Made by a program: the position numbers and the translations under genes. Below, in pieces: positions 34,018-42,481 of a DNA stretch of 64,000 nt. The stretch comes from Gracilimonas sp017641085. GTDB lineage: Bacteria > Bacteroidota > Rhodothermia > Balneolales > Balneolaceae. Within the stretch, counting starts at the first letter, position 1; every line of letters begins with the position of its first letter. Below the pieces are notes generated by a model that saw nothing but the letters and a program-made list of their open reading frames with translations, searched no databases and was not told the origin of the DNA. The DNA is taken from assembly GCF_046115515.1 (NCBI RefSeq), contig NZ_CP175953.1. One strand, 5' to 3'.

Positions 34018-35108
34018 AGAAGATTCTAATCGCATTCGGAACCCGGCCTGAAGTCATTAAACTGGCCCCTGTGATCCTTGAACTCAGGGAAAGTATGGAT
34101 GTAACGATTCTGCATACCGGCCAGCATAAAGAGCTTGTGGATCCCATGCTTTCCCTTTTTGACATTCAGCCGGATATCAACCTCGATATCATGAAGCCGA
34201 ATCAGGATTTATTTGAGCTGACCCAATCCCTACTTCCTAAATTGAAGGAAATAATTGAAGAGAATGAGCCTGATTTCGTGATGGTTCAGGGAGACACGAC
34301 GACTTCTTACCTTACCGCCCTGTCTTCATTCTATCAAAAAATTCCGGTGCTTCATGTAGAGGCCGGGTTGCGCAGCCATACCCCTTACTACCCTTTTCCC
34401 GAGGAAATGAACCGGAGACAAATAACCCATTTGGCTCACTTCCATTTTGCCCCAACGGAACTGAATAAGAAAAATTTACTAAAGGAAGGCATTGCTGAGG
34501 AAGCGATTTCAGTAACTGGGAATACGGTGATTGATGCCTTGAAGATAATTACCGAATCTGAAGCATTCACTAATTCTACCCCCGACATTCTTACTAAAAT
34601 TAATTATAACCAAAAGCTGCTGGTGCTGACGGCTCACCGAAGAGAGAATCATGGTAAGCCCTTGGTGAATGTTTTCAAGGCTGTAAAACAGCTTTTAGCG
34701 TCAAACGAAGATCTGACAGTTATTTTCCCGGCTCACCCCAACCCCAATGTGCTGGCTGCAATCGAACAAGTTCAAATAAAAGACGAGCGATTTAAACGCA
34801 CCTGTCCATTTGATTACCTCACCTTTTTGCATGTGCTCCGCCGGGCAGATTTAATACTGACCGATTCCGGTGGAATTCAGGAAGAAGCCTCTGCTCTTGG
34901 CAAACCGGTGTTAGTGCTCCGCAATGAAACCGAAAGACAGGAGCTGATTGAATCCGGTTTAGGAAAACTGGTAGGCACTGATCAGGAAACCATTATTAGC
35001 GAAGCCAATGAATGGCTTCAATCAGATAATTATCCGAACGCTTCTTCTGTATTCGGCAAGGGTAATGCAACAGCTATCATCAAAGAAGTGATTGAAAATC
35101 AGCTGTAA
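34014..35108 (+). CDS. wecB: UDP-N-acetylglucosamine 2-epimerase (non-hydrolysing)
   Basis: Interconverts UDP-GlcNAc and UDP-ManNAc, feeding surface polysaccharide synthesis. The 364-residue protein has the family lead IAFGTRPEVIKLAPVI, HTGQHKELVDPM, VQGDTTTS, HVEAGLRSHTPYYPFPEEMNR, LVLTAHRRENHG and LTDSGGIQEEA, all diagnostic (each motif given separately). No WecC dehydrogenase follows, so ManNAc rather than ManNAcA may be used. It is last in the nine-gene unit and converges with pssA, overlapping it by ten bases. Confidence 0.93.
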   Translation: MKKILIAFGTRPEVIKLAPVILELRESMDVTILHTGQHKELVDPMLSLFDIQPDINLDIMKPNQDLFELTQSLLPKLKEIIEENEPDFVMVQGDTTTSYLTALSSFYQKIPVLHVEAGLRSHTPYYPFPEEMNRRQITHLAHFHFAPTELNKKNLLKEGIAEEAISVTGNTVIDALKIITESEAFTNSTPDILTKINYNQKLLVLTAHRRENHGKPLVNVFKAVKQLLASNEDLTVIFPAHPNPNVLAAIEQVQIKDERFKRTCPFDYLTFLHVLRRADLILTDSGGIQEEASALGKPVLVLRNETERQELIESGLGKLVGTDQETIISEANEWLQSDNYPNASSVFGKGNATAIIKEVIENQL

Positions 35109-35929
35109 TCCTGAAATTCATCTACTCCGGCCGGACCGTAATCATCGGTAAAGAATTGAATAGCCCCAACGATGATTCCCTTCAGCATAAACAATGTGAA
35201 GACGGCCATGAGCCCGTACTCTTTGAATGCCAGAATCAGTACCAAGTAGACAAGGAATAGTACAAATTTTCCCTTTTGCTCTTTAATGGTTTGACGGTCG
35301 AACCGGGGAATTTTATCAAAAGGAAGTGTGCTTACCATCAAAAAGGAAATAACCACTATAAAAGGGATCAGAACCGAATTCACACCATTCTCAAGAAAGG
35401 AAAACAATTCCATAGAGTCTCTGAAGGTCAGGAAGAAAGCACCAAGGATAATGGCCTGGGCCGGGATGGGTAATCCTACAAAGAAATCTGGTCGAGGATG
35501 GAGTCGCGCATTTACGTTAAAACGAGCCAAACGAACCGCTCCGCAAAGTGGCGGCAACGCGCTTACCATGATTCCCACAAAACCCAGTTCGTGTAAACTC
35601 CAGCTGTAAATTAAAAAGCCCGGAGCCACTCCGAATGAAACCATATCACTGATGGAATCCAGTTCAATTCCAAAATCGCTTGTGGCGTTGGCAAGTCGTG
35701 CCATCAATCCGTCAAAAACATCAAATAAACCGGCAAGGGCGATTAGCCACGCTCCTCGTATAAAATCCCCGTTCGAAATAGAAATGATTGCCAGGAAACC
35801 ACTAAAGAGATTCATCAGGGTAAAGAAGCTGGGAACAGCGATCTTCTTGTTCACCGGCGGCTTTTGCTCTTTTCTCCGCTGTCGGCGCTGCTTGAAAGAA
35901 TGATATTTTTTCTGAATTGGATATTTCAT
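35099..35929 (-). CDS. pssA: CDP-diacylglycerol--serine O-phosphatidyltransferase
   Basis: Makes phosphatidylserine, the precursor of phosphatidylethanolamine. The CDP-alcohol phosphotransferase signature is complete: Asp73-Gly74, Ala77-Arg78, Gly87, Asp91 and Asp95 in DGLMARLANATSDFGIELDS. About eight membrane helices follow a basic N-terminal tail (QRRQRRKEQK). The psd gene for the next step lies nearby on the same strand but is separated by an opposite-facing toxin-antitoxin pair. The length of 276 residues fits the integral-membrane class. Confidence 0.93.
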   Translation of the reverse strand: MKYPIQKKYHSFKQRRQRRKEQKPPVNKKIAVPSFFTLMNLFSGFLAIISISNGDFIRGAWLIALAGLFDVFDGLMARLANATSDFGIELDSISDMVSFGVAPGFLIYSWSLHELGFVGIMVSALPPLCGAVRLARFNVNARLHPRPDFFVGLPIPAQAIILGAFFLTFRDSMELFSFLENGVNSVLIPFIVVISFLMVSTLPFDKIPRFDRQTIKEQKGKFVLFLVYLVLILAFKEYGLMAVFTLFMLKGIIVGAIQFFTDDYGPAGVDEFQDYS

Positions 35930-36026
35930 TAATAAATAGATTTAATTGCGCTCAATATTAAGAATTAAATACGGTTATTTATAGGTTCAATCTCAAACCA
36001 TTATAATTCTTAGCATTCAATTGATC

Positions 36027-36054
36027 TGTTCAATTCGCAGATATTCATTATAAT
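36027..36054 (+). promoter_or_regulatory. Candidate promoter of the toxin-antitoxin pair
   Basis: A perfect TATAAT lies 25 bases before the antitoxin ATG, with a weak TGTTCA 16 bases upstream of it. Two direct TTCAATT heptamers 13 bases apart (36016 and 36029) and the inverted arms AAGAATTA/TAATTCTT (35960 and 36004) surround it and could bind the antitoxin for autoregulation. Confidence 0.4.
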
Positions 36055-36079
36055 TCCGGTATCAAATAAAAAGAACACT

Positions 36080-36292
36080 ATGAAAGAGATAACCGTAAAA
36101 ATACCAGACCAAAAAGTGGATTTCTTTATGGAACTGATTGCTCAGTTGGGATTGGATGCAGAGCAACACGAAGATTTTGCAATTCCAGAGGAACACAAAG
36201 CAATTGTCAGAGAGCGCATAAAGAATTCCAGTCCTGAAGAATTAATTCCGTGGGAGGAAGCCAGAAAGCAACTTAGATTTAAAGACGATTAG
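36080..36292 (+). CDS. Antitoxin of a RelE/ParE-type module
   Basis: The small acidic protein (70 residues) opens with EITVKIPDQKVDFFMELIAQLG and ends with IPWEEARKQLRFKDD, a layout shared with many type II antitoxins and addiction-module proteins (key parts: VKIPD lead, WEEAR tail). It is followed two bases later by a ParE/RelE-like toxin reading frame, which fixes the assignment. With the toxin frameshifted, the antitoxin may now stand alone or guard against related toxins. Confidence 0.75.
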   Translation: MKEITVKIPDQKVDFFMELIAQLGLDAEQHEDFAIPEEHKAIVRERIKNSSPEELIPWEEARKQLRFKDD

Positions 36293-36294
36293 TT

Positions 36295-36595
36295 GTGGAG
36301 AAATTCGAGGTTGTTGTAGAACCTCCTGCTTTGGAGGATATACAATCAGCAATTGATTACTATGAAGAAATAGAGATTGGTTTGGGGAGAACCTTCGAAA
36401 ATGAATTAGACAATTTTATATCTACACTTAAGACGTTCCCCTTTTTCCAGAGGAGATATTCTGATGTGCACTGCCTTCCTCTTAAAATTTCCTCACATGA
36501 TTCACTTTACAATTGACGAAAGAAGGAAGGTGTTAAACATTCGGGCAGTTTTTGGAACGGGTGAAAATCCGGAAAAATGGGAAAAGCGAAATTAA
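36295..36595 (+). pseudogene. RelE/ParE-family toxin, frameshifted
   Basis: From a GTG start the frame gives VEKFEVVVEPPALEDIQSAI and onward to VHCLPLK, matching the N-terminal two thirds of a ParE/RelE toxin, then meets TGA at residue 74. In the +1 frame the missing end follows at once: KFPHMIHFTIDERRK, then VLNIRAVFGTGENPEKW and a TAA. Restoring the frame near 36484-36488 (an A4 run) gives a normal toxin of about 98 residues, so one or two bases were probably lost or gained there. The last bases overlap the convergent psd stop. A sequencing error cannot be excluded. Confidence 0.8.
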
Positions 36596-37257
36596 GCTGA
36601 ACTCTTCGCTTTTATCTCACCTATGATTGATTCTCCGGCTTTAGTTGTATCACCCGGTTTCACTTTAACCTCAACATTGCCGGGTACAACCACATCCATT
36701 CGCGAGCCGAATTTCATAATACCAAATCGCTCTCCGACTTTTAACTCGTCCCCTTCCTTGATGTTATACACAATTCTTCGAGCCAGGAATCCGGTGATTT
36801 GCCGGAAAAAGATTTTGGTATTGGAAGGATGAAGAACGCCAAAATCGGCCCTCTCATTAAGTTCAGAAGCATGTTCAGTCCACGCCATCAGGTATTCCCC
36901 GGGATGATACTTGACGTACTCCAGCGATCCGGAAACAGGATTTCGGTTTACATGAACATTTAATGGGGATAGAAAAATACTGATCTGGGTAGCCTTATCC
37001 TTCAGGTACACGTCTTCATTTATTTCTTTTACAAACACCACTTTTCCATCGGCCGGTGAAATAATCAGGTTTTCATCGTCAGGTATATTGCGGTCCGGAT
37101 CCCGAAAGAAGAATATGGTAAGTGCACTCAAAGTCCCCATTCCAGTATAAATCACATAGGTAAACCAGTGATTCAAAAAATAGTAAGCGAATCCACAAAC
37201 CAATATGGAAACGGTAAGTACGAGTGCAATTGTGGGGTATCCTTCCTTAGATAGCAT
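36592..37257 (-). CDS. psd: Phosphatidylserine decarboxylase
   Basis: Converts phosphatidylserine to phosphatidylethanolamine. This is the short form (221 residues) with two N-terminal membrane helices, SPADGKV near residue 67, the histidine region PLNVHVNRNP, and the self-cleavage site FGSR (Gly184-Ser185), whose serine becomes the pyruvoyl group. FGSR replaces the LGST of the long enzyme, as usual for short bacterial and archaeal-type forms. It is third in the unit dxr-rseP-psd, two bases after rseP. Confidence 0.93.
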   Translation of the reverse strand: MLSKEGYPTIALVLTVSILVCGFAYYFLNHWFTYVIYTGMGTLSALTIFFFRDPDRNIPDDENLIISPADGKVVFVKEINEDVYLKDKATQISIFLSPLNVHVNRNPVSGSLEYVKYHPGEYLMAWTEHASELNERADFGVLHPSNTKIFFRQITGFLARRIVYNIKEGDELKVGERFGIMKFGSRMDVVVPGNVEVKVKPGDTTKAGESIIGEIKAKSSA

Positions 37258-37259
37258 AA

Positions 37260-38600
37260 TTAAAGCCCGAAGTATCTGAATGCATCATTAAACATTACAA
37301 AAATGAATAATCCAATCATCAGGAAAAAGCCAATTTGTTGGGCAATCATGCGAACTTTTTCAGAGGGTTCGCGACGAGTTATACCTTCGTAAAGCAGGAA
37401 AACAAGGTGCCCTCCATCCAAAGCCGGAATCGGCAGAATGTTCAGAATTGCAAGCGTGATACTCAACAGCGCCGTGATGTTCCAAAAACCAATCCATCCT
37501 GCCTGGTCGGTTGCTTCACGGGTAATGCTGGCTATGGCAATCGGGCCGCCCAGATTTTGAGTAACCGAAATGTCGCCGGTTATCATCCGGGTAAAACCCT
37601 GTACAATGCCTACTGTTTGTTCTATGGTTTGATTATATCCTTCGCCAACAGATTCCCATAGTCCATATTCGATACGCTTCAGACCTAAGGTTTGGATTTG
37701 GGGTGAAGCAATCCCGATGGTTTTAGTGTCCGGGTCAGGAGTAATAGACGCATAGAAAACCGAATCCTCCCGCTGCACTCCAAAATTAACCGCGGAATCT
37801 GCATTTTGAATAATCTCTACCAATTGAACCCAGTATTTGACGGTATCACCATTTGCCGATACTATACGATCACCGGCTTGTAATCCGGCTTCTGCAGCGG
37901 GTCTTCCGGCAGGAACCGATGAAATTTTACTTGGAAAAGAATAGGTCGGATCCAAAAAACCGCGTGTTTGCAGGCTATCCAGGAAATTTGGAGTAACAGG
38001 AACGGAGATTTGCTGTCCGTCTCTCATCACCATATACGTCAGGTTATTTGAAGTGAGTTCAGAAGCGGAAACCAGTTCATTGAAATAAGCAACTCGTTGC
38101 CCGTTCACGCCTACAATTTTGTCTCCGGTTTCGAAGCCTATTTCATGCAAAATAGAGGTTTCAGGAACATAAATTCCCTCGGTTTCATCAATGGGCAGTA
38201 CGGCTTTACCCTGGCTGTAGGTCAACCCAAAGTAGATGAAGAATGCCAAAATCATGTTAAAGATAACCCCGGCCGTAATGGTTACGATACGCTGCCAAAC
38301 GGGTTTACTTCGGTATTCCCAGGGCTCGGGTTCTTTTTCCAGATGATCAGTATCCATGCTTTCATCAATCATCCCGGATATTTTCACATATCCGCCAAGC
38401 GGTGTTGCTCCAATGCAGTAATCGGTGTCTCCTTTTTGGAAGCCCCATACCCGGGGTGGAAATCCAATCGAGAAGCGCTCAACCCGCATTCCAAAAAACT
38501 TTGCTGCTAGAAAGTGCCCCAGTTCATGAATAAAAACCAGGATCATCAGTGCTCCGCCAAAAATGAGGAGCGTATTTAATAAGCTTAAAAACCAGTCCAT
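37260..38600 (-). CDS. rseP: Site-2 intramembrane zinc metalloprotease
   Basis: Membrane protease that cleaves anti-sigma factors or signal-peptide remnants inside the bilayer. The zinc motif HELGH is at residues 25-29 and the second ligand in IPALDGGHLVF near residue 395. Two PDZ-like domains lie between (about 125-180 and 210-275; the second contains AGLQAGDRIVSANG). The length of 446 residues matches E. coli RseP. It follows dxr by five bases, a common arrangement in bacteria. The substrate anti-sigma factor is not in this window. Confidence 0.94.
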   Translation of the reverse strand: MDWFLSLLNTLLIFGGALMILVFIHELGHFLAAKFFGMRVERFSIGFPPRVWGFQKGDTDYCIGATPLGGYVKISGMIDESMDTDHLEKEPEPWEYRSKPVWQRIVTITAGVIFNMILAFFIYFGLTYSQGKAVLPIDETEGIYVPETSILHEIGFETGDKIVGVNGQRVAYFNELVSASELTSNNLTYMVMRDGQQISVPVTPNFLDSLQTRGFLDPTYSFPSKISSVPAGRPAAEAGLQAGDRIVSANGDTVKYWVQLVEIIQNADSAVNFGVQREDSVFYASITPDPDTKTIGIASPQIQTLGLKRIEYGLWESVGEGYNQTIEQTVGIVQGFTRMITGDISVTQNLGGPIAIASITREATDQAGWIGFWNITALLSITLAILNILPIPALDGGHLVFLLYEGITRREPSEKVRMIAQQIGFFLMIGLFIFVMFNDAFRYFGL

Positions 38601-38605
38601 GTAAA

Positions 38606-39754
38606 TTATTTAATAATTGTATGCGCGTAGCTTCGCGTCTCTTTGTCGATTTCTTTTAACGTCTCTGCGTTCAAACTATCATTCAATTCGATGTTAGCCA
38701 AACTTTCTTTTACAATTTCAGGGATGTGAATATAACCAATTTCTTTGTTCAAAAATCGCTCAACGGCAACTTCATTTGCAGCGTTTAAAACGGCAGGTGC
38801 GTACCCTCCCTTCGAGATACTATCCATTGCTAATTTAACACAGGGAAACTTATCAAAATCAACGGGTTCAAAGGTGAGGTTCTGAGCTTCATTCCAATTC
38901 ATTCTCGGGGTATCTAAGGGGAACCGATCAGGGTAACTCAACGCATAAATTATAGGCACTTTCATATCCGGTAAACCCAGCTGTGCTTTACTGGATCCGT
39001 CTATAAAAGTAATCATGGAATGGATAATACTTTGGGGATGAATGACGGGCTGAATTTTTTCTACGGGAAGATCAAAAAGCCAGTGTGCTTCTATGATTTC
39101 CAGGCCTTTGTTCATCATGGTTGAGGAGTCGATGGTAATTTTTGCTCCCATGCTCCAGTTGGGGTGATCAAGAGCTTGTTCAACAGTAACCTGTTGCATC
39201 TGCTCTTTACTTAACTCCCGAAAAGGTCCGCCACTTGCTGTAATGATAATCTTTTCGATGTCACCTATCGACTCTCCCACCAAACATTGCAGCATGGCGC
39301 TGTGTTCAGAATCTACCGGAATGAGCTGAGCCTCTGATTTTTTGAGTTCGGTCATAATCAACTCTCCACCCACTACCAATGACTCTTTATTAGCCAGTGC
39401 CACTTTCTTTCCTGAACGAATGGCTTCCAGTGTGGATTCAAAACCGGCGAAGCCTACAAGACTGTTCAAAACTGTATCTACTTCAGGCAGAGAAGCTATG
39501 GCAGGAAGATGCTCAGCACCCGACATTACTTTGGTTTCGGACACGGTTTGTTTCAAATCTGCATAATGTTCTTCATTGCTGATGAGAACATAGGCAGGGT
39601 TGAATTCCTGAACCTGCTCTGCCAGTAATTCCCAGTTGGAATGGGCGGTAAGAGCAACGATTTCAAACTTATCGGGGTGTTGCCGTACTATCTCAAGCGT
39701 CTGTGTTCCAATGGATCCGGTCGATCCCAGAATAGCCAGTTTTTGTTTCTTCAA
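38606..39754 (-). CDS. dxr: 1-deoxy-D-xylulose 5-phosphate reductoisomerase
   Basis: Makes MEP in the non-mevalonate isoprenoid pathway. The NADPH-binding motif ILGSTGSIGTQ is near residues 8-18, with the catalytic-region motifs LANKESLVVGG, VDSEHSAM and TASGGPFRE, then HPNWSMGAKITIDSSTMMNKG (split regions between 195 and 215). The length of 382 residues is standard. It heads the dxr-rseP-psd unit; a 265-base spacer separates it from the divergent secreted-protein gene, so its promoter should lie there. Confidence 0.96.
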   Translation of the reverse strand: MKKQKLAILGSTGSIGTQTLEIVRQHPDKFEIVALTAHSNWELLAEQVQEFNPAYVLISNEEHYADLKQTVSETKVMSGAEHLPAIASLPEVDTVLNSLVGFAGFESTLEAIRSGKKVALANKESLVVGGELIMTELKKSEAQLIPVDSEHSAMLQCLVGESIGDIEKIIITASGGPFRELSKEQMQQVTVEQALDHPNWSMGAKITIDSSTMMNKGLEIIEAHWLFDLPVEKIQPVIHPQSIIHSMITFIDGSSKAQLGLPDMKVPIIYALSYPDRFPLDTPRMNWNEAQNLTFEPVDFDKFPCVKLAMDSISKGGYAPAVLNAANEVAVERFLNKEIGYIHIPEIVKESLANIELNDSLNAETLKEIDKETRSYAHTIIK

Positions 39755-39961
39755 ATCCTTGTCGATTTAGTTCTTCGACAAATTAAGCAATGATTAATAA
39801 AAGACCATTTAAACTTTGTTCGATTTACGAGGATACAAATCTAATGTTTATAAGCTTCACATAATAAATGCACTATTCTAATCTAAGTAGCTTGATAAAT
39901 ATAATTTACGGTCTATATTAGGTATTGCTAATCTTAAAAGAGAATAACTATTAGCGGGGTA

Positions 39962-39986
39962 TTGGCCTGTAGCTGCATTCGGCCAA
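39962..39986 (+). other. Hairpin in the 5' UTR of the PKD-domain protein
   Basis: TTGGCC and GGCCAA pair perfectly around a 13-base loop containing AGCTGC, about 35 bases before the start codon and just after AGCGGGGTA. It has no T tract. It may be a small regulatory or protective structure; I could not match it to a riboswitch class. The rest of the 39755-40019 spacer is AT-rich with nothing else recognisable. Confidence 0.35.
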
Positions 39987-40019
39987 GAAGTACAAACAAT
40001 AATTATTTAATAGAAAATT

Positions 40020-42425
40020 ATGGGATACATAAACAAAGGTACTAATAGTACCAGGCTGCTGATATTGGTATGTCTGGGTTTTTTAATCATGGCTTTAATG
40101 CCAAAAAATGTTGAAGCAAGTCATTTCAGATATGGAACTATGAGTTGGTCTCCTACCGGTAATCCGGGGGAAGTTGAGATCAGAATGAAAGTTGTGTTTA
40201 GATTATTTGGTTCCTTTTCTGTTGGTGATAATATAACTGTAGGTAATTTAGCAATGGGAGATGGCTCTTTTGAACAGGTCATTGCCACTGTTACCAATAT
40301 AAATGTTGCTGACAACTATTTCGAAGGTGAGGTAGTTATCAGGAAAACATACAGTGGTGCAGGTCCTTATAATGTTAGTTGGAATAGTTGTTGTCGAATT
40401 AGCGGTATAAGTAATGCAAGTGGTATATGGAATTTGCAAACAGTGATTACTCCACTATCTGGAAACTCCTCTCCGGTAAGTAATCAATTCCCGATTGTAA
40501 ATGTAGGGCAAGGTACTGCTTCAACATTTTTTGTAAGTGCCGCTGATCCTGATGGTGATAATCTACGGTTTAGAATTGCAAATCCTTCAGAATTTGGTGC
40601 CCAGAGTGCTGTTCCAAATTTGTCCATCGATCCTAATACTGGTTTAATGACATGGAATAATTCAGGGTTACCTTTAGGGAGTCGCTGGGCTGTGATGGTA
40701 GTAGTTGAAGACCTGGATGCTAATGGAAACGTCAAGACATCAACACCGGTTGATTTCATGATGGACATTGTTCAAGTTCAAAGTGATCCTCCGGTTTGTG
40801 AAATATCAAATGCAGGACCAATAGAGGCAACCGTTGGAAATAATGTAGGGTTTAATATCACAGCTACTGCAGATGATCCAAGTTATGGTATCTCTTTAGC
40901 AGGTATAGGTATACCTTCAGGCAGTTCATTCTCCCCTTCTTTACCGGTTTCAGGTACTGGCTCTGTAACTTCCACTTATAATTGGTCTCCCTCAGCAGTT
41001 CAGACTGGAAGTTTTGTGCTTACATTTTCAGCTACAGACCAATTTGGCCAGCAGTCTCAATGTAGCATAACTATAAATGTTACAGATAACCGGCCGCCAG
41101 TTGCTGATGCAGGCCAAGATATAACGACTACTGCGACAGGACAGACGACACCTGTAACCTTAGATGGCAGTGGTTCATCAGACCCTGATGGTGATGCACT
41201 TACTTATAGTTGGACAGATGGAACTACAACGGCTAATGGTGTAAGCCCAACATTAAATCTTGCCGATGGTGTTTACACCTTTACACTTACTGTTTCAGAT
41301 GGTGATGCAACCGACACCGACGAAGTAACCGTAACCGTTGAAAATACAATACCGATTGCCGATGCAGGTGAAGATGTTACAAACGAGTGCCCGGATTATG
41401 AGGTAACTTTAGATGCAAGTGGTACTACAGATGCTGATGGTGATGATCTGACATATACATGGACAGGTTCATTCGGATCTGTTAGTGGGATTTCGAGTAC
41501 TGTAACACTACCACTAGGTACTCATGAAATTATACTTACAGTTGACGACACGGATGGCGGGTCAGATCAAGACACTGTTTATGTGACTATCGAAGACACA
41601 ACACCACCCGAACTGTTAACCGATAGTGATCCATATATTCTATGGCCACCAAATCACAAATACCACACCTTTAGTATAACCGATTTTGTAACCTCTGTGG
41701 AGGATGCATGTGATGCTAACGTGGATATTTCTTCAGTTGTGATTACCAAGGTTCGAAGCGATGAACCAGAAGAACAAGCTGGTTCTAATAACGGAAAAGG
41801 CAAGAACGGTGGCGGCGGTGATGGAAATACATCTGATGATATTGTTATAGCTGATGATGGACTATCTGTTGATTTACGAGCTGAAAGGCTTGGCGGTGGC
41901 AATGGTCGTGTGTACACCATTTTTGTAGGAGTTGTAGATAATAGTGGTAACTCATCTGAAGCCTCCTATCAGGTTCATGTACCAAAAAATCCAAATACTA
42001 CTGCCACTGACGATGGCTTGACCTATGGTTATGAAGTAGCAGGACTCACTCCTACCGCACCGGGAGCTACTCCTTCCTCCATCGTAAGTAATACACAAGC
42101 TGGATCAAATACTTTTGGAAATTCAGATATCGAATACGGAGTAAATAACTCTGATAATCCTGAATCCTTTGTATTAAACCAAAATTATCCTAATCCCTTT
42201 AACCCGACAACGGTGATTAGCTTTAGTGTTCCATCTAAAGAGATGGTAAGCATTAAAATCTATGATCTAACCGGACGCTTAATAGCTACATTAGTTAATA
42301 GTGTTAAATCCCAGGGTAATTATGAAGTAACCTTTAATGCTGAAAACATAAACAGTGGCATCTATTTATACAGGATGACAGCTGGAAATTATACTGAAAT
42401 AAGAAAAATGACTCTTATCAAGTAA
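40020..42425 (+). CDS. Large secreted protein with PKD domains and T9SS-type sorting tail
   Basis: The 801-residue protein has a signal sequence (to about residue 34, ending NVEA) followed by SHFRYGTMSW, an N-terminal domain of about 110 residues that I know only as a lead motif in some extracellular proteins. Then come a cadherin/putative-Ig-like region (about 155-250), an Ig-like domain, two PKD-type repeats (ADAGQDITTT and ADAGEDVTNE starts near 362 and 448), an HYR-like region with TTPPELL and a Gly/Asn/Lys-rich linker. It ends in NQNYPNPFNPTT and GIYLYRMTAG, a type A C-terminal sorting domain. It should be exported to the surface, probably as an adhesin or matrix protein. It is monocistronic with its own terminator. 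Confidence 0.8.
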   Translation: MGYINKGTNSTRLLILVCLGFLIMALMPKNVEASHFRYGTMSWSPTGNPGEVEIRMKVVFRLFGSFSVGDNITVGNLAMGDGSFEQVIATVTNINVADNYFEGEVVIRKTYSGAGPYNVSWNSCCRISGISNASGIWNLQTVITPLSGNSSPVSNQFPIVNVGQGTASTFFVSAADPDGDNLRFRIANPSEFGAQSAVPNLSIDPNTGLMTWNNSGLPLGSRWAVMVVVEDLDANGNVKTSTPVDFMMDIVQVQSDPPVCEISNAGPIEATVGNNVGFNITATADDPSYGISLAGIGIPSGSSFSPSLPVSGTGSVTSTYNWSPSAVQTGSFVLTFSATDQFGQQSQCSITINVTDNRPPVADAGQDITTTATGQTTPVTLDGSGSSDPDGDALTYSWTDGTTTANGVSPTLNLADGVYTFTLTVSDGDATDTDEVTVTVENTIPIADAGEDVTNECPDYEVTLDASGTTDADGDDLTYTWTGSFGSVSGISSTVTLPLGTHEIILTVDDTDGGSDQDTVYVTIEDTTPPELLTDSDPYILWPPNHKYHTFSITDFVTSVEDACDANVDISSVVITKVRSDEPEEQAGSNNGKGKNGGGGDGNTSDDIVIADDGLSVDLRAERLGGGNGRVYTIFVGVVDNSGNSSEASYQVHVPKNPNTTATDDGLTYGYEVAGLTPTAPGATPSSIVSNTQAGSNTFGNSDIEYGVNNSDNPESFVLNQNYPNPFNPTTVISFSVPSKEMVSIKIYDLTGRLIATLVNSVKSQGNYEVTFNAENINSGIYLYRMTAGNYTEIRKMTLIK

Positions 42426-42441
42426 TTTAAAATCAATAGAT

Positions 42442-42477
42442 AAAAGCCGTAATCTTAACTGATTACGGCTTTTTTTA
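42442..42477. terminator. Bidirectional rho-independent terminator
   Basis: AAAAGCCGTAATC pairs with GATTACGGCTTTT over 13 bases around a six-base loop, flanked by T runs on both strands. It lies between the convergent stops of the PKD-domain gene and the deacylase gene and can end both transcripts. Confidence 0.9.
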
Positions 42478-42481
42478 TTAG

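Noticed and set aside
36484..36516. Programmed ribosomal frameshift in the toxin gene
   Set aside because: A standard -1 slip leads to the wrong frame; a +1 or -2 change is needed and no known +1 signal is present. Mutation or sequencing error is simpler.
39755..40019. Riboswitch (for example c-di-GMP-I) before the PKD-domain gene
   Set aside because: AGCGGGGTA looks faintly like part of a GEMM element, but the other conserved segments are missing. Only a small hairpin can be supported.
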